Below are positions 52,419 to 61,712 of a stretch of 64,000 bases of DNA, one piece after another. The stretch comes from JAGPUQ01 sp050250395 (GTDB taxonomy: Bacteria > Pseudomonadota > Gammaproteobacteria > Pseudomonadales > Porticoccaceae). A model generated the notes under the pieces. The model was not told the DNA's origin, did not search any database, and worked only from the letters and a program-made list of their open reading frames with translations. Where the stretch lies: NCBI GenBank assembly GCA_050250395.1, contig JBFWOQ010000008.1:1-64000 (forward strand), written 5' to 3'. Position 1 is the first letter of the stretch. The number at the start of each line of letters is the position of its first letter. Made by a program: the position numbers and the translations under genes.

Positions 52419-52838
52419 TCAGACGAGATGGCGCCAGTTGGGACGTTCGAGGTTGCCGGGCGGCAGGGAAAGGTAGATCAAGGCATCGCCACGCGGGAAA
52501 AGCGGCGACAACTTGCGGGCGGAGATATCGACCGCGCTCAGCAAGCCGAGAAAACCCGACAGATGGTTGTGCTCGTGATCGAGGTGCACCGGTCCGGCAG
52601 ATCCGGCATCGGCGTGGGATTGTTCGGCCTCCGATGCCGCCGCCGCTGCGTGCGCGTCATTGTCATGCACATCATGGTCGTGCACATCATGGTCATGCAC
52701 GTTCGCATCCTGATGGTGGCCAAAATGCGCTGCCGTCCGATCATGGTCGTGCGCGCATTGGTCCACGGTCGCCGCCGCCGCCCAGGAGACCTGGAGTGGC
52801 AGCAGGGCAAGCAGAAAGAGGATCAACCAGCGACGCAT
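52419..52838 (-). CDS. His-rich secreted protein, CzcI-like
   Basis: 139 residues. A signal peptide (LILFLLALLPLQVSWAAAA) is followed by CAHDHDR and a run of VHDHDVHDHDVHDNDAHA, which comes from a small in-frame DNA repeat of 15 bp. Then come LDHEHNHLSGFLGLLSAVD and a conserved-looking C-terminus. The layout fits CzcI, a periplasmic regulator at the head of czc operons, and it is the first gene before czcC. The His/Asp run should bind Zn2+ or similar ions. The exact family is not proved. Confidence 0.7.
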   Translation of the reverse strand: MRRWLILFLLALLPLQVSWAAAATVDQCAHDHDRTAAHFGHHQDANVHDHDVHDHDVHDNDAHAAAAASEAEQSHADAGSAGPVHLDHEHNHLSGFLGLLSAVDISARKLSPLFPRGDALIYLSLPPGNLERPNWRHLV

Positions 52839-52907
52839 GGGTTCAGCCTATCGGTTCGGGATTTTGGTGACAAGCAAAATCGCGGATCGCAACCCAGATA
52901 GAACCCG

Positions 52908-53969
52908 CTAGCGATGATCGTGCCGATGATGGGCGTCGGGAAAATGCTTGTGTTGATGGGTCAGCGCGGCGTGGCGATGCCGATCCGTATGGCGGATTTT
53001 CGCCGCCACCGGCACCTCGTGCCTGTGCTGGTGATGAAGATCGTGCTCATGCGCGTGTTCATGCTCCAGCACTTCGTGAGTATGTGGGTGACCATGGCTT
53101 TCGGTGAGATGCAGCCATACCCCGAGCGCCATGAGGGCACCGGCGGACAGCAGGCGCAGCGTCAGGGGTTCACCCAAGAGCGGCAAGGCAATCAGCGCGC
53201 CGACGAAAGGCGCCACGGAAAAATAGGCACTGGTGCGCGCGGTGCCGAGCTGGCGCAGAGCCACCACGAACAGCACCAGACTCAATCCGTAGCAGACCCA
53301 CCCCAAGACGACGGCCGCCGCCAGGGTTGCCGCCGGCGGCCAGCGATCCACCACCAGCGCGGCAATGCCCAGGTTGACCACCCCCGCCGCCCAACCCTTG
53401 CAGGCGGCGATCCAGGTCGCATCGGCGAGCGCCACCTTGCGCGTCAGATTGTTATCCAGTGCCCAGCCCAGGCCCGCTCCCAGTACCGCCAGCGCCGGCC
53501 ACAGGGCGCCGAAGCGCGCCTCGCCCGGCCAGCTCAACACCAGCGCACCGGCAACGATGATCGCCATGCCGAGCGCGATGCGGCGATCGAAGTTCTCGCG
53601 AAACACGAACCACGCCAGCAGCGCGGTGAACACGGTTTCCACATTCAGCAGCAGGGCCGCGCCGGAAGCGGGCAGCGCCGACAATCCGTACATCAGCAGT
53701 ACCGGCGCGACCACGCCGCCGGCGACGATGGCGCCGGCGAGCCAGCGCCACTCGCCCGGCTCCAGACGAATCGCTGCCCTTGGCCGGACCAGGCGCATCA
53801 GCGCGAGTCCGAGCCCGGCCCCCAGATACAGCAGACCGGCCAGCAGCCAGGGGCTCAGGGCACCCAACAGCAGCTTGGCGAAGGGTACGCTGGCGCCGAA
53901 CAGGACGGCGGCGCCGAGGGCCGCCGTCACCCCCGACGCAAGCCGGTTACGGAACGCGACCGGTGTCAT
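52908..53969 (-). CDS. DMT-family permease with His-rich C-terminal tail
   Basis: 353 residues from the ATG at 53969. Ten membrane helices form two EamA domains (TAALGAAVLFGASVPFAKLL; AYFSVAPFVGALIALPLLGE). After the last helix comes a tail of about 70 residues with roughly 25 His (HGHPHTHEVLEHEHAHEH and more), unlike ordinary EamA transporters. It lies 69 bp upstream of the CzcI-like gene, in the same direction. A metal-sensing or metal-exporting variant is likely. Other EamA proteins export amino acids or metabolites, so the substrate is inferred only from the tail and the context. Confidence 0.8.
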   Translation of the reverse strand: MTPVAFRNRLASGVTAALGAAVLFGASVPFAKLLLGALSPWLLAGLLYLGAGLGLALMRLVRPRAAIRLEPGEWRWLAGAIVAGGVVAPVLLMYGLSALPASGAALLLNVETVFTALLAWFVFRENFDRRIALGMAIIVAGALVLSWPGEARFGALWPALAVLGAGLGWALDNNLTRKVALADATWIAACKGWAAGVVNLGIAALVVDRWPPAATLAAAVVLGWVCYGLSLVLFVVALRQLGTARTSAYFSVAPFVGALIALPLLGEPLTLRLLSAGALMALGVWLHLTESHGHPHTHEVLEHEHAHEHDLHHQHRHEVPVAAKIRHTDRHRHAALTHQHKHFPDAHHRHDHR

Positions 53970-54039
53970 CGTACATTTCCCACAATCGGTGTATTGCGCG
54001 GGTCCGGGACCGCAAGAACCGGGACGCGGGCGCGGCTGA

Positions 54040-54969
54040 TCAGCGCAAGCCCGGCGGCAGCGAAAACCGGATATCTTCGCGGCTGCCCGCGCTTTCGGAC
54101 ACCTGATCCACGCCCAGTTCGGCAAGACGGGCGACCACGTCGCCCACCAGTTTCTCGGGCGCCGATGCACCCGCCGTCAGCCCGATGGCGGTGACGCCGG
54201 CGAGCCAGCGCGGATCGATCTCGGTGGCGTCGTCGATCAGATGGGCGCGGGCGCCGCAGCGCTCGGCGAGTTCTTTCAGGCGCGTCGAGTTCGAGCTGTT
54301 GACCGAGCCAACGACCAGCACCAGTTCGCATTCGAGCGCGAGCTGCTTGACCGCGTCCTGACGATTTTGCGTGGCATAGCAAATGTCATCCTTGCGCGGA
54401 CCGTCGATGGTCGGAAACCGCGCTTGCAGGATGGCGACGATGCGCGCGGTGTCGTCCATCGACAGGGTGGTCTGGGTGACATAGGCGAGATTGCCGGGCT
54501 GCGCCACGGCCAGATTCCGAGCGTCGGCTTCGTTCTCGACCAGATAAATGGCACCGCGCGCGCTGCGGTACTGACCCATGGTGCCCTCGACCTCGGGATG
54601 GCCGCGATGGCCGATCAGCACGCAGTCGCGCCCCTCGCGGGCGCAGGCCGCCACTTCCAGATGGACCTTGGTCACCAGTGGGCAGGTGGCATCGAATACG
54701 CGCAACCCGCGCGTGTCGGCCGCTTCGCGCACCGCTTGCGACACACCATGGGCGCTGAAAATCACGGTGCCGTCCGCCGGCACCTCGTCCAGCTCCTCGA
54801 CGAAAATCGCGCCGCGCCGCCGCAGACTGTCGACCACATATTTGTTGTGGACGACCTCGTGCCGCACATGAATGGGCGCGCCGAAGCGATCGAGCGCACG
54901 CTCGACGATCTCGATGGCGCGATCCACGCCGGCGCAGAAGCCGCGCGGATTGGCGAGCAGGAGTTTCAC
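54040..54969 (-). CDS. ispH: 4-hydroxy-3-methylbut-2-enyl diphosphate reductase
   Basis: 309 residues from a GTG that overlaps the fkpB stop... in a GTGA junction. It is the last step of the MEP isoprenoid pathway. The three [4Fe-4S] cysteines are Cys12 (NPRGFCAGVDRA), Cys96 (DATCPLVTK) and Cys197 (DDICYATQNRQ). His41, His74 and the H124-PE-x-E126 region bind the diphosphate and donate protons; the numbering is the same as in E. coli. Order lspA-fkpB-ispH is conserved in gammaproteobacteria. Confidence 0.97.
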   Translation of the reverse strand: MKLLLANPRGFCAGVDRAIEIVERALDRFGAPIHVRHEVVHNKYVVDSLRRRGAIFVEELDEVPADGTVIFSAHGVSQAVREAADTRGLRVFDATCPLVTKVHLEVAACAREGRDCVLIGHRGHPEVEGTMGQYRSARGAIYLVENEADARNLAVAQPGNLAYVTQTTLSMDDTARIVAILQARFPTIDGPRKDDICYATQNRQDAVKQLALECELVLVVGSVNSSNSTRLKELAERCGARAHLIDDATEIDPRWLAGVTAIGLTAGASAPEKLVGDVVARLAELGVDQVSESAGSREDIRFSLPPGLR

Positions 54970-55427
54970 GACGCCACCCGCTCGGCGGCGACCGAGCGGA
55001 TCGCGACCGCGAACACCAGCGTCTTGCCGGCCAGCGGATGATTGAAATCGACGCTGACTTGCTCTCCATGCACTGCCATCACGACACCGGGCAACTGGCC
55101 GGACGCGGCATCGGTGAAGGTGACGACCAGCCCGGGCGTCAATGCCATTTCGGCGGGGAAACGGCGCTTGGGCAAGGTCATCACGTTGGCGCGCTGGCGA
55201 AAGCCGAAACCCTGTGCCGCGGGTACTTCGAAACGGCGCTCGTCGCCGGCGCGCAAACCGAGCAGCAAACGCTCGAAGCCTTCCGGGAGGTTGCCGTCGC
55301 CCATCACGAGCTGCGCGGGCTCCCGCGCGAAATTGCTGTCCACCACGGAACCGTCGGTCAATTCGATGGCGAAGTGCAGTGTGACCGCCGAACCCGGTCC
55401 GATCGCAACGCGGTCAGCGTCGTTCAT
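54966..55427 (-). CDS. fkpB: FKBP-type peptidyl-prolyl isomerase FkpB (SlpA)
   Basis: 153 residues. The split FKBP domain (VTLHFAIELTDGSVVDSNF ... DFNHPLAGKTLVFAVAI) holds an inserted flap (the IF domain, about 70-120), the SlyD/SlpA layout. It lacks the His-rich tail of SlyD. It overlaps lspA by 4 bp on one side and ispH by 4 bp on the other. Confidence 0.93.
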   Translation of the reverse strand: MNDADRVAIGPGSAVTLHFAIELTDGSVVDSNFAREPAQLVMGDGNLPEGFERLLLGLRAGDERRFEVPAAQGFGFRQRANVMTLPKRRFPAEMALTPGLVVTFTDAASGQLPGVVMAVHGEQVSVDFNHPLAGKTLVFAVAIRSVAAERVAS

Positions 55428-55936
55428 GCGGCTTTCCGTCGGTTGCGCAGGGCATCCAGGATCAGGATCGCGGCACCGACCGTAATGGCGGAGTCCGCGA
55501 TATTGAAGGCCGGCCAATAGAGATCCCGATAATGAACCTGAATGAAATCCACCACATGGCCGAATCGCAACCGGTCGCCGAGATTGCCGATGGCGCCGCC
55601 CAGTACCAGCGCCAGCCCCAGACCCTGCCAATACTCGGTGCGCGGCAGACGCCGCAAGACCACGACAATCGCCACGCTCACCACCAGCGCAATGCCGCTC
55701 AGCAGCCAATGCTGCCAACCGCCCGCTTCGCTCAACAGGCTGAACGCCGCGCCACGATTGTGCAGCAGGGTGAGATTGAACAGCGGCGTGATGACGCGCG
55801 GCACGCCGTAGTCGAGCAGGCTGCTCGCCAGGCTCTTGGTCCACCAGTCGAGCGCGATCACCAGAGCGACGACCAGGTAGAAACCCAGCCGCTGGGTTCT
55901 GCCGAAAGTCGCGGTCGAATCCATTGCCGCACCCAT
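55424..55936 (-). CDS. lspA: lipoprotein signal peptidase
   Basis: 170 residues with four membrane helices. It cuts prolipoproteins before the lipidated cysteine. The two catalytic aspartates are in GHVVDFIQVH and FNIADSAITVG; the N-rich GGAIGNLGDR motif is also present. It starts at 55936, sharing one base with the ileS stop; an ATG 12 bp later is an alternative. Confidence 0.95.
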   Translation of the reverse strand: MGAAMDSTATFGRTQRLGFYLVVALVIALDWWTKSLASSLLDYGVPRVITPLFNLTLLHNRGAAFSLLSEAGGWQHWLLSGIALVVSVAIVVVLRRLPRTEYWQGLGLALVLGGAIGNLGDRLRFGHVVDFIQVHYRDLYWPAFNIADSAITVGAAILILDALRNRRKAA

Positions 55937-58752
55937 CAGGCGGCGTGCCGCGCTTCGCCGGCGCCGGCAACATTGGTCACGCAGCGCTCGCACAGTTCCG
56001 GATGCTCGGCAGAGCGGCCGACGCTGTCGCTGCGATGCCAGCAGCGCACGCACTTGGCGTGCGTGGACGGCGCCAGCGCCACTTTCAGCCCGGACTGGCC
56101 GGTGTCGTGGCTGCCGTGCGGCGCTGCCGCGAGCGGCTGCACGCTGGCTGCCGAGGTCAGCAGCACGAAGCGCAGTTCATCGCCCAGCTTGGCGAGCAGG
56201 GTGTGCAGCGCGGCGTCCGCATACAGGACCACTTCGGCGTCCAGCGAGCCGCGCACCAGTCCCGCGTTGCGCTGTTCTTCCAGCGCCTTGTTGACGGCTT
56301 CCTTGACACGCATCACCTGCTCCCAGTCGTCGCGGGAGAAGAGTTCGTCCGCGCCCAGACCCGGCAACGGAAACCATTCGGCCAGCAGCACCGATTCCTC
56401 GCGCGCGCCCGGCAGGCACTGCCAGATCTCCTCGGCGGTGAAGCTCAGAATCGGCGCGATCCAGCGCACCAGGGCTTCGGCGATCTGATGCAGCGCGGTC
56501 TGGGCGGAGCGCCGCGCCAGGCTGTCGCGCTGGCAGGTGTACTGGCGGTCCTTGATGATGTCGATGTAGAAACCGCCCAGATCCGCAACGCAGAACTGGT
56601 GCAGTTTCTGATAGATGTGGTGAAAGCCGTAATCCTGGTAGCGGGCCGCGATCTCGTCTTGCAGCAGGCGCGCGCGGTCCACCGCCCAGCGGTCGAGATG
56701 CAGCAGCCGGTCGAAGGGCACCGTGTCGCGCGCGGGATCGAAACCTTCCAGATTGGCCAGCAGATAGCGCAGTGTATTGCGAATGCGCCGATAGGAATCC
56801 GCGGTGCGTTTGAGAATTTCGTCGGACACCGACAGCTCGCCGCTGAAATCCGTCGCCGCCACCCACAGGCGCAGCACATCCGCGCCGAGCTCGTTGATCA
56901 CCTGCTGGGGCGCCACCACATTGCCCAGCGACTTCGACATCTTGCGACCCTGGGCATCGACGGTGAAGCCGTGGGTCAGTACCGCCCGGTACGGGGCATT
57001 GCCGTTGATGGCGACCGCCGTCTTGAGGGACGACTGGAACCAGCCGCGGTGTTGGTCGGAGCCTTCCAGATAGAGGTCCGCGGGATAGCGCAGCTCGGGC
57101 CGGCGCGCCAGCACCGCCGCGTGACTCACGCCGGAGTCGAACCAGACATCCAGGGTGTCGGTGACCTTGCGGTAGTGCGCGGCGTCCGCGCCCAGCAGTT
57201 CCGCCGGATCCAGATCGTGCCAGGCGTCCATGCCGTGCCGTTCGACACGCAGCGCCACGGCCTCGATCAGGCGCTGGGTATCCGGGTGGGGTTCGCCACT
57301 GTCGGCATGCACGAACAGCGCGATGGGAACGCCCCAGGTGCGCTGGCGCGACACGCACCAGTCCGGACTGTTGGCAAGCATGGCTTCCATCCGTGCCCGG
57401 CCCCAGTCGGGATACCAGGCCACTTTGGCGACTTCGGCGAACGCGGTATCGAGCAGGCCCTGGGTGTGCATGCCGATGAACCACTGCGGCGTCGCCCGGT
57501 AGATCAACGGCGTCTTGGTCCGCCAGCAGTGGGGATAGCTGTGGACGATTTTTTCACACGCGAGCAGCGCCCCGCGTTCGCGCAGCAAGGCGACGATGGG
57601 CTCGTCCACCTTGTAGACGTGCTGTCCGGCGAAGTATTCGACCCGGTCGCGGAACACGCCGTGGTCGTCGAGATAATCGAGGGTGCCGATGCCATGGGGC
57701 GCGGACACGGTGAAATCCTCGACGCCGTGATCGGGCGCCGTATGCACGGCGCCGGTGCCCGCCTCCAAGGTGACATGCGCGCCGAGAATGACCGGTACTT
57801 CACGCTGGTAAAACGGGTGCCGCAGGCGCAGTCCTTCGAGACGGGCGCCCGTGCAGGTGGCGAGCACCCGGACGTCGGTGCCGCCGACGCGCGTCATGAC
57901 GCCGGCCACCAGTTCCCGCGCCAGAAGCAGGCGGCGCGGTACGCCCTGGATCGCGCAGGCCACCAGCGCGTAGTCGATGTCGGGACCGAGACAGACCGCC
58001 TGGTTGGCGGGCAGGGTCCAGGGCGTGGTGGTCCAGATGACGACCGCGATCTCCCCTGCCCCCTTCAGCTCGCCGAGCACATCGGCCAGCGCCGTCTCGT
58101 CCGCGACCGCAAACGCGACATCGATGGCGAACGAGGTCTTGTCGTGGTACTCGACTTCGGCTTCGGCGAGTGCCGAGGCGCCCACCACGCTCCAGTACAC
58201 GGGCTTGTAACCGCGCACCAGATGACCATTGGCGGCGACGCGGCCTAGCGCGCGGATGATGTCGGCCTCGTAGCGGTAATCCATGCTCAGGTAGGGATGG
58301 CCCCAATCGCCCAGCACGCCGAGGCGGATGAAGTCGCGGCGCTGGCGCTCGACCTGGCTCGCGGCGTACTCCCGGCATTTGGCGCGAAACGCTCGGGCGT
58401 CGAGCTTGTGCCCCGCCTTGCCCCACTTCTGCTCGACCTGATGCTCGATGGGCAGGCCGTGGCAATCCCAGCCCGGCACATAGGGCGCGTCGAACCCCGC
58501 CAGCGTGCGCGCCTTGACGATGATGTCCTTGAGGATCTTGTTGACCGCGTGCCCGATGTGGATATCGCCGTTGGCATAGGGCGGGCCGTCGTGGAGGATG
58601 AACGGCTCGCGTCCTGCCCGCGCGGCGCGGATGCGGCCGTAGATGTCGGCGTCCTGCCACTGCTTGAGAATGCCGGGCTCGCGCTGCGCGAGATTGGCTT
58701 TCATTGGAAAGCTGGTGTTGGGAAGATTGAGCGTCGCTTTGTAATCGGTCAT
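55936..58752 (-). CDS. ileS: isoleucyl-tRNA synthetase
   Basis: 938 residues, full length. HIGH motif in NGDIHIGHAVNKILKD, KMSKS motif in GRKMSKSLGN, and the C-terminal zinc site CVRCWHRSDS ... ELCERC. The editing domain (WTTTPWTLPANQAV) is present. It begins in an ATGA overlap with ribF, so translation is coupled. The bacterial type with C-terminal zinc indicates mupirocin-sensitive class by family (inference). Confidence 0.97.
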   Translation of the reverse strand: MTDYKATLNLPNTSFPMKANLAQREPGILKQWQDADIYGRIRAARAGREPFILHDGPPYANGDIHIGHAVNKILKDIIVKARTLAGFDAPYVPGWDCHGLPIEHQVEQKWGKAGHKLDARAFRAKCREYAASQVERQRRDFIRLGVLGDWGHPYLSMDYRYEADIIRALGRVAANGHLVRGYKPVYWSVVGASALAEAEVEYHDKTSFAIDVAFAVADETALADVLGELKGAGEIAVVIWTTTPWTLPANQAVCLGPDIDYALVACAIQGVPRRLLLARELVAGVMTRVGGTDVRVLATCTGARLEGLRLRHPFYQREVPVILGAHVTLEAGTGAVHTAPDHGVEDFTVSAPHGIGTLDYLDDHGVFRDRVEYFAGQHVYKVDEPIVALLRERGALLACEKIVHSYPHCWRTKTPLIYRATPQWFIGMHTQGLLDTAFAEVAKVAWYPDWGRARMEAMLANSPDWCVSRQRTWGVPIALFVHADSGEPHPDTQRLIEAVALRVERHGMDAWHDLDPAELLGADAAHYRKVTDTLDVWFDSGVSHAAVLARRPELRYPADLYLEGSDQHRGWFQSSLKTAVAINGNAPYRAVLTHGFTVDAQGRKMSKSLGNVVAPQQVINELGADVLRLWVAATDFSGELSVSDEILKRTADSYRRIRNTLRYLLANLEGFDPARDTVPFDRLLHLDRWAVDRARLLQDEIAARYQDYGFHHIYQKLHQFCVADLGGFYIDIIKDRQYTCQRDSLARRSAQTALHQIAEALVRWIAPILSFTAEEIWQCLPGAREESVLLAEWFPLPGLGADELFSRDDWEQVMRVKEAVNKALEEQRNAGLVRGSLDAEVVLYADAALHTLLAKLGDELRFVLLTSAASVQPLAAAPHGSHDTGQSGLKVALAPSTHAKCVRCWHRSDSVGRSAEHPELCERCVTNVAGAGEARHAA

Positions 58753-59723
58753 ACCGCTGCCGCAGGTTCGGACCCCTGAGATGCCGCGAAATAGCGCCGC
58801 GCAGCGACGATGTCCGCCTGAATCTGGGTCACCAATTCATCGATGGAGGCAAATTTCGCTTCCTCCCGCAATTTGTGCCTGAACTCCACATCGATACGGC
58901 GGCCGTAGATGTCTCCGCTCCAGTCGAGCAGATGGACTTCAAGGACCGGCTTGATCAGATCGCCCACGGTCGGCCGCACGCCCACATTCGCAACGCCGGG
59001 AATGCGTTCGCCGTCGAGCGCCACTTCGACCGCGAAGACTCCCTGCAGCGGCGCGCGGTATCGATGCAGATTCACGTTCGCCGTGGGTACTCCCAACTGC
59101 CGGCCCAGGCACTGGCCGTACACCACGCGGCCCGCGATCCGAAACGGCTTGCCCAGCAGTTTGGCCGCCTCGGCGAAATTGCCGAGTTCCAGTTCGCGCC
59201 GGATGCGGGTGCTGCTGATGCGCTCGCCGCCCATCTGGATGCTGTGGGTTTCCAGCACCTCGAAACCGTGGCGCGCGCCCATGCGCACCAGCATTTCGTA
59301 GTCGCCGCTGCGATCGCGCCCGAAATGAAAGTCGTCGCCCACCACCAGACACTTGATGCCGAGCCCGCGCACCAGCACCTGCTCGACGAATTCCTGCGCC
59401 GACAGGCTGCGCAGGGCGCGATTGAACTGAAGACAGAACACCCGTTTGACGCCCGTACCCGCCAGGGCTTCGACCTTTTCCCGAATGCGCATGAGCCGTG
59501 CCGGCGCCTGCTCGCGCGCAAAATACTCGCGCGGCTGGGGCTCGAACATCATCACCACCGAGGCTACGCGGTAATAGGCCGCGCGCTCCTTGAGCTGTCC
59601 CAGGATCGCCTGGTGGCCCAGATGAATACCGTCGAACGACCCCACGGTAGCCACCACGCCGCGATGTTCCGGGCGCAGATTGTGGAGTCCACGGATCAGA
59701 AAATCCTTTGGGTTGATAATCAC
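58749..59723 (-). CDS. ribF: bifunctional riboflavin kinase/FAD synthetase
   Basis: About 324 residues from a GTG at 59723; no ATG is in range and the ribosome-binding site is weak. The FAD synthetase domain has VVATVGSFDGIHLGHQAIL and the ISSTRIRREL motif; the riboflavin kinase domain has GRQLGVPTANVNLH and GVANVGVRPTV. It makes FMN and FAD from riboflavin, needed by many flavoproteins here. It is first in the ribF-ileS-lspA-fkpB-ispH run; murJ is 163 bp upstream in the same direction. Confidence 0.93.
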   Translation of the reverse strand: MIINPKDFLIRGLHNLRPEHRGVVATVGSFDGIHLGHQAILGQLKERAAYYRVASVVMMFEPQPREYFAREQAPARLMRIREKVEALAGTGVKRVFCLQFNRALRSLSAQEFVEQVLVRGLGIKCLVVGDDFHFGRDRSGDYEMLVRMGARHGFEVLETHSIQMGGERISSTRIRRELELGNFAEAAKLLGKPFRIAGRVVYGQCLGRQLGVPTANVNLHRYRAPLQGVFAVEVALDGERIPGVANVGVRPTVGDLIKPVLEVHLLDWSGDIYGRRIDVEFRHKLREEAKFASIDELVTQIQADIVAARRYFAASQGSEPAAAV

Positions 59724-59886
59724 AAGGCAACTCGCGAGGACGGGTATGGCATGCAGGTTCAGCCGGGCCCGCGGCGGTGAATCCAACCGCGCGCTGTTGC
59801 GCACCGATAAAAACGAGCGCGGAGTATATACCGGCGCGGGAACGCGACGGAATCGCCCCGCGGCAGGGGCGCCCGCAGGCGCGGCT

Positions 59887-61485
59887 TCAGCGCACCCCGC
59901 GAAGATCGCGCAACCGCAATCCGCCGGCCAAGAGCACGCCGATATAGACACTCAGGCCGGCTGCGCAGGTCACCGCCAAGGCGCCTGCGCGGGGCCAGAA
60001 CGCCAGTGCGATCCAGTCGCCCCAGGCATCGCGCAGCACCAGCAGACACGCCAGCATCGCCAGATTCGCGATGCCCAGCAGCACGCCGAAACGCCGCCAC
60101 TCGCGCCCCGGTCGATACACGCCCGCTCGCAGCAGGCCGCGCAGCAGCAGGCCGGCGTTCACCCAGGCGGCGAGCGCGGTAGCCCCGGCCAGCCCGGCGT
60201 GACCGAGACGAAAATAATGATGCAGCGGCAACGCCAGCATCAGGTTCAGCCCCATATTGGTGACCATGGCGATGATGCCGATGGTGACCGGAGTGCGGGT
60301 GTCCTGGCGCGCGAAGTAACCGGAGGCGAGCACCTTGATGCACATGAAGGCCACCAGCCCCAGGGAAAACGCGCGCAGGCTGAACGTGGCCATCGCAATG
60401 TCGCGTTGCCCCATCGCCGCGCCGTTGTAGAACAAGGTGGTCAGCAACGGCCCCGCCAGCACCACCAGTGCAATCGTGGCCGGCACCGCAATCAACAGGA
60501 CAAAGCGCAGTCCCCAATCGAGCGTGGCGCGGAAGCGGGCCGGATCCGCGCCGCTGTGCAGGCGCGACAGATGGGGCAGGATCACGGTCGCCGCCGCCAC
60601 CGCGAACACCCCGAGCGGCAGCTCCACCAGGCGATCCGAGTAATACAGCCAGGACACGCTGCCCACCGGCAGGAAGGACGCGATGACGGTATCGAGCAGC
60701 AGGTTTATCTGGCTGACGGAGACCCCGAAGAGTGCCGGCACCATGAGCCTGAGAATGCGCCGTACCCCCGGGTGATGCCAGCCCAGCTTGGGCCGCGGCA
60801 ACAGATGCAACTGGGCGAGAAACGGCAACTGGAACAGCAGTTGCACCAGACCCGCCGCGAACACCCCCCAGGCCAGCGCGTAGACCGGGCCGGCAAACCA
60901 GGGCGTCGCCGCCAGGGCCGCCGCGATCAGACACAGATTCAGCCAGACCGGGGTGAAGGCCGGTATCGCAAAGCGGTCGTAACTGTTGAGAATGCCGCCC
61001 GCGAAACCCGCCAGCGAGATGAACAACAGGTAGGGAAAGGTGATCCGGATCAGCTCGATAGTGACCGCGAATTTGGCGGGATCGGCCGCGAATCCCGGCG
61101 CGAACACCCAGGCCAGCACGGGGGCGCCCAGCGTCGCCAGCACCGTGAGCGCCAGCAAGGTCGCGCCCAAGGTACCCGCGACCCGGTCCAGCAGTTCGCG
61201 TACCGCCGCATGCGATCCCTTTTCGCGGTACTCCGCCAACACCGGAACAAAGGCCTGACTGAAAGCACCTTCGGCAAAGAGTCGACGCAAAAAATTCGGC
61301 AGCTTGAAGGCAACAAAGAAGGCATCGGCCAGGCCGTCGGCGCCGATGGTGCGGGCCAGCACCATGTCCCGAACCAGCCCCGCGACCCGCGACAGCCCGG
61401 TCATGGCGCCGACGATCAGGCTGGAACCCAGCAGCCCGCGCTGTCGCGCTGGCGACGCCGGGGTTGGGCGGTCAGGTGCGCGCAA
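59887..61485 (-). CDS. murJ: lipid II flippase MurJ
   Basis: 532 residues with fourteen membrane helices. The start LLGSSLIVGAMTGLSRVAGL and RDMVLARTIGADGLADAFFVAFKLPNFLRRLFAEGAF are the MurJ/MviN hallmark, including the arginines needed for flipping. A TTG at 61485 is the apparent start. It moves the peptidoglycan precursor across the inner membrane. No rpsT lies between murJ and ribF here. Confidence 0.95.
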   Translation of the reverse strand: MRAPDRPTPASPARQRGLLGSSLIVGAMTGLSRVAGLVRDMVLARTIGADGLADAFFVAFKLPNFLRRLFAEGAFSQAFVPVLAEYREKGSHAAVRELLDRVAGTLGATLLALTVLATLGAPVLAWVFAPGFAADPAKFAVTIELIRITFPYLLFISLAGFAGGILNSYDRFAIPAFTPVWLNLCLIAAALAATPWFAGPVYALAWGVFAAGLVQLLFQLPFLAQLHLLPRPKLGWHHPGVRRILRLMVPALFGVSVSQINLLLDTVIASFLPVGSVSWLYYSDRLVELPLGVFAVAAATVILPHLSRLHSGADPARFRATLDWGLRFVLLIAVPATIALVVLAGPLLTTLFYNGAAMGQRDIAMATFSLRAFSLGLVAFMCIKVLASGYFARQDTRTPVTIGIIAMVTNMGLNLMLALPLHHYFRLGHAGLAGATALAAWVNAGLLLRGLLRAGVYRPGREWRRFGVLLGIANLAMLACLLVLRDAWGDWIALAFWPRAGALAVTCAAGLSVYIGVLLAGGLRLRDLRGVR

Positions 61486-61554
61486 CGGATAGGACCTGCA
61501 AGATTTCGCGCAGTGTACCCAGCCCGATTGCGGCGGCCAAGAAAAAGGCTCTAA

Positions 61555-61673
61555 CAGCGCACTGAAAAACGTCGCGAGGCACGCGGCGACCGGGACCTAT
61601 CCCATCGATAGGCGAGGCGGCGAACACCGCGCAAGGAGGCAGATGGCTGTCGCAGCAGTTTTTCAACAAGCTG
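61555..61673. repeat. dispersed ~120-bp intergenic repeat, copy 3
   Basis: Starts with CACTGAAAAACGTCGCGAGG and ends TTTTTCAACAAGCTGAC; contains the GGGACCTATCCCATCGATAGG block and the GCAGATGGCTGTCGCAGCAG block. Aligns end to end with 17983-18114. It lies between divergent murJ and the DUF2062 gene. Confidence 0.75.
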
Positions 61674-61712
61674 ACAAACGGGCGCTGGCCGCACCCGGGC
61701 AAGTCCGGGATA

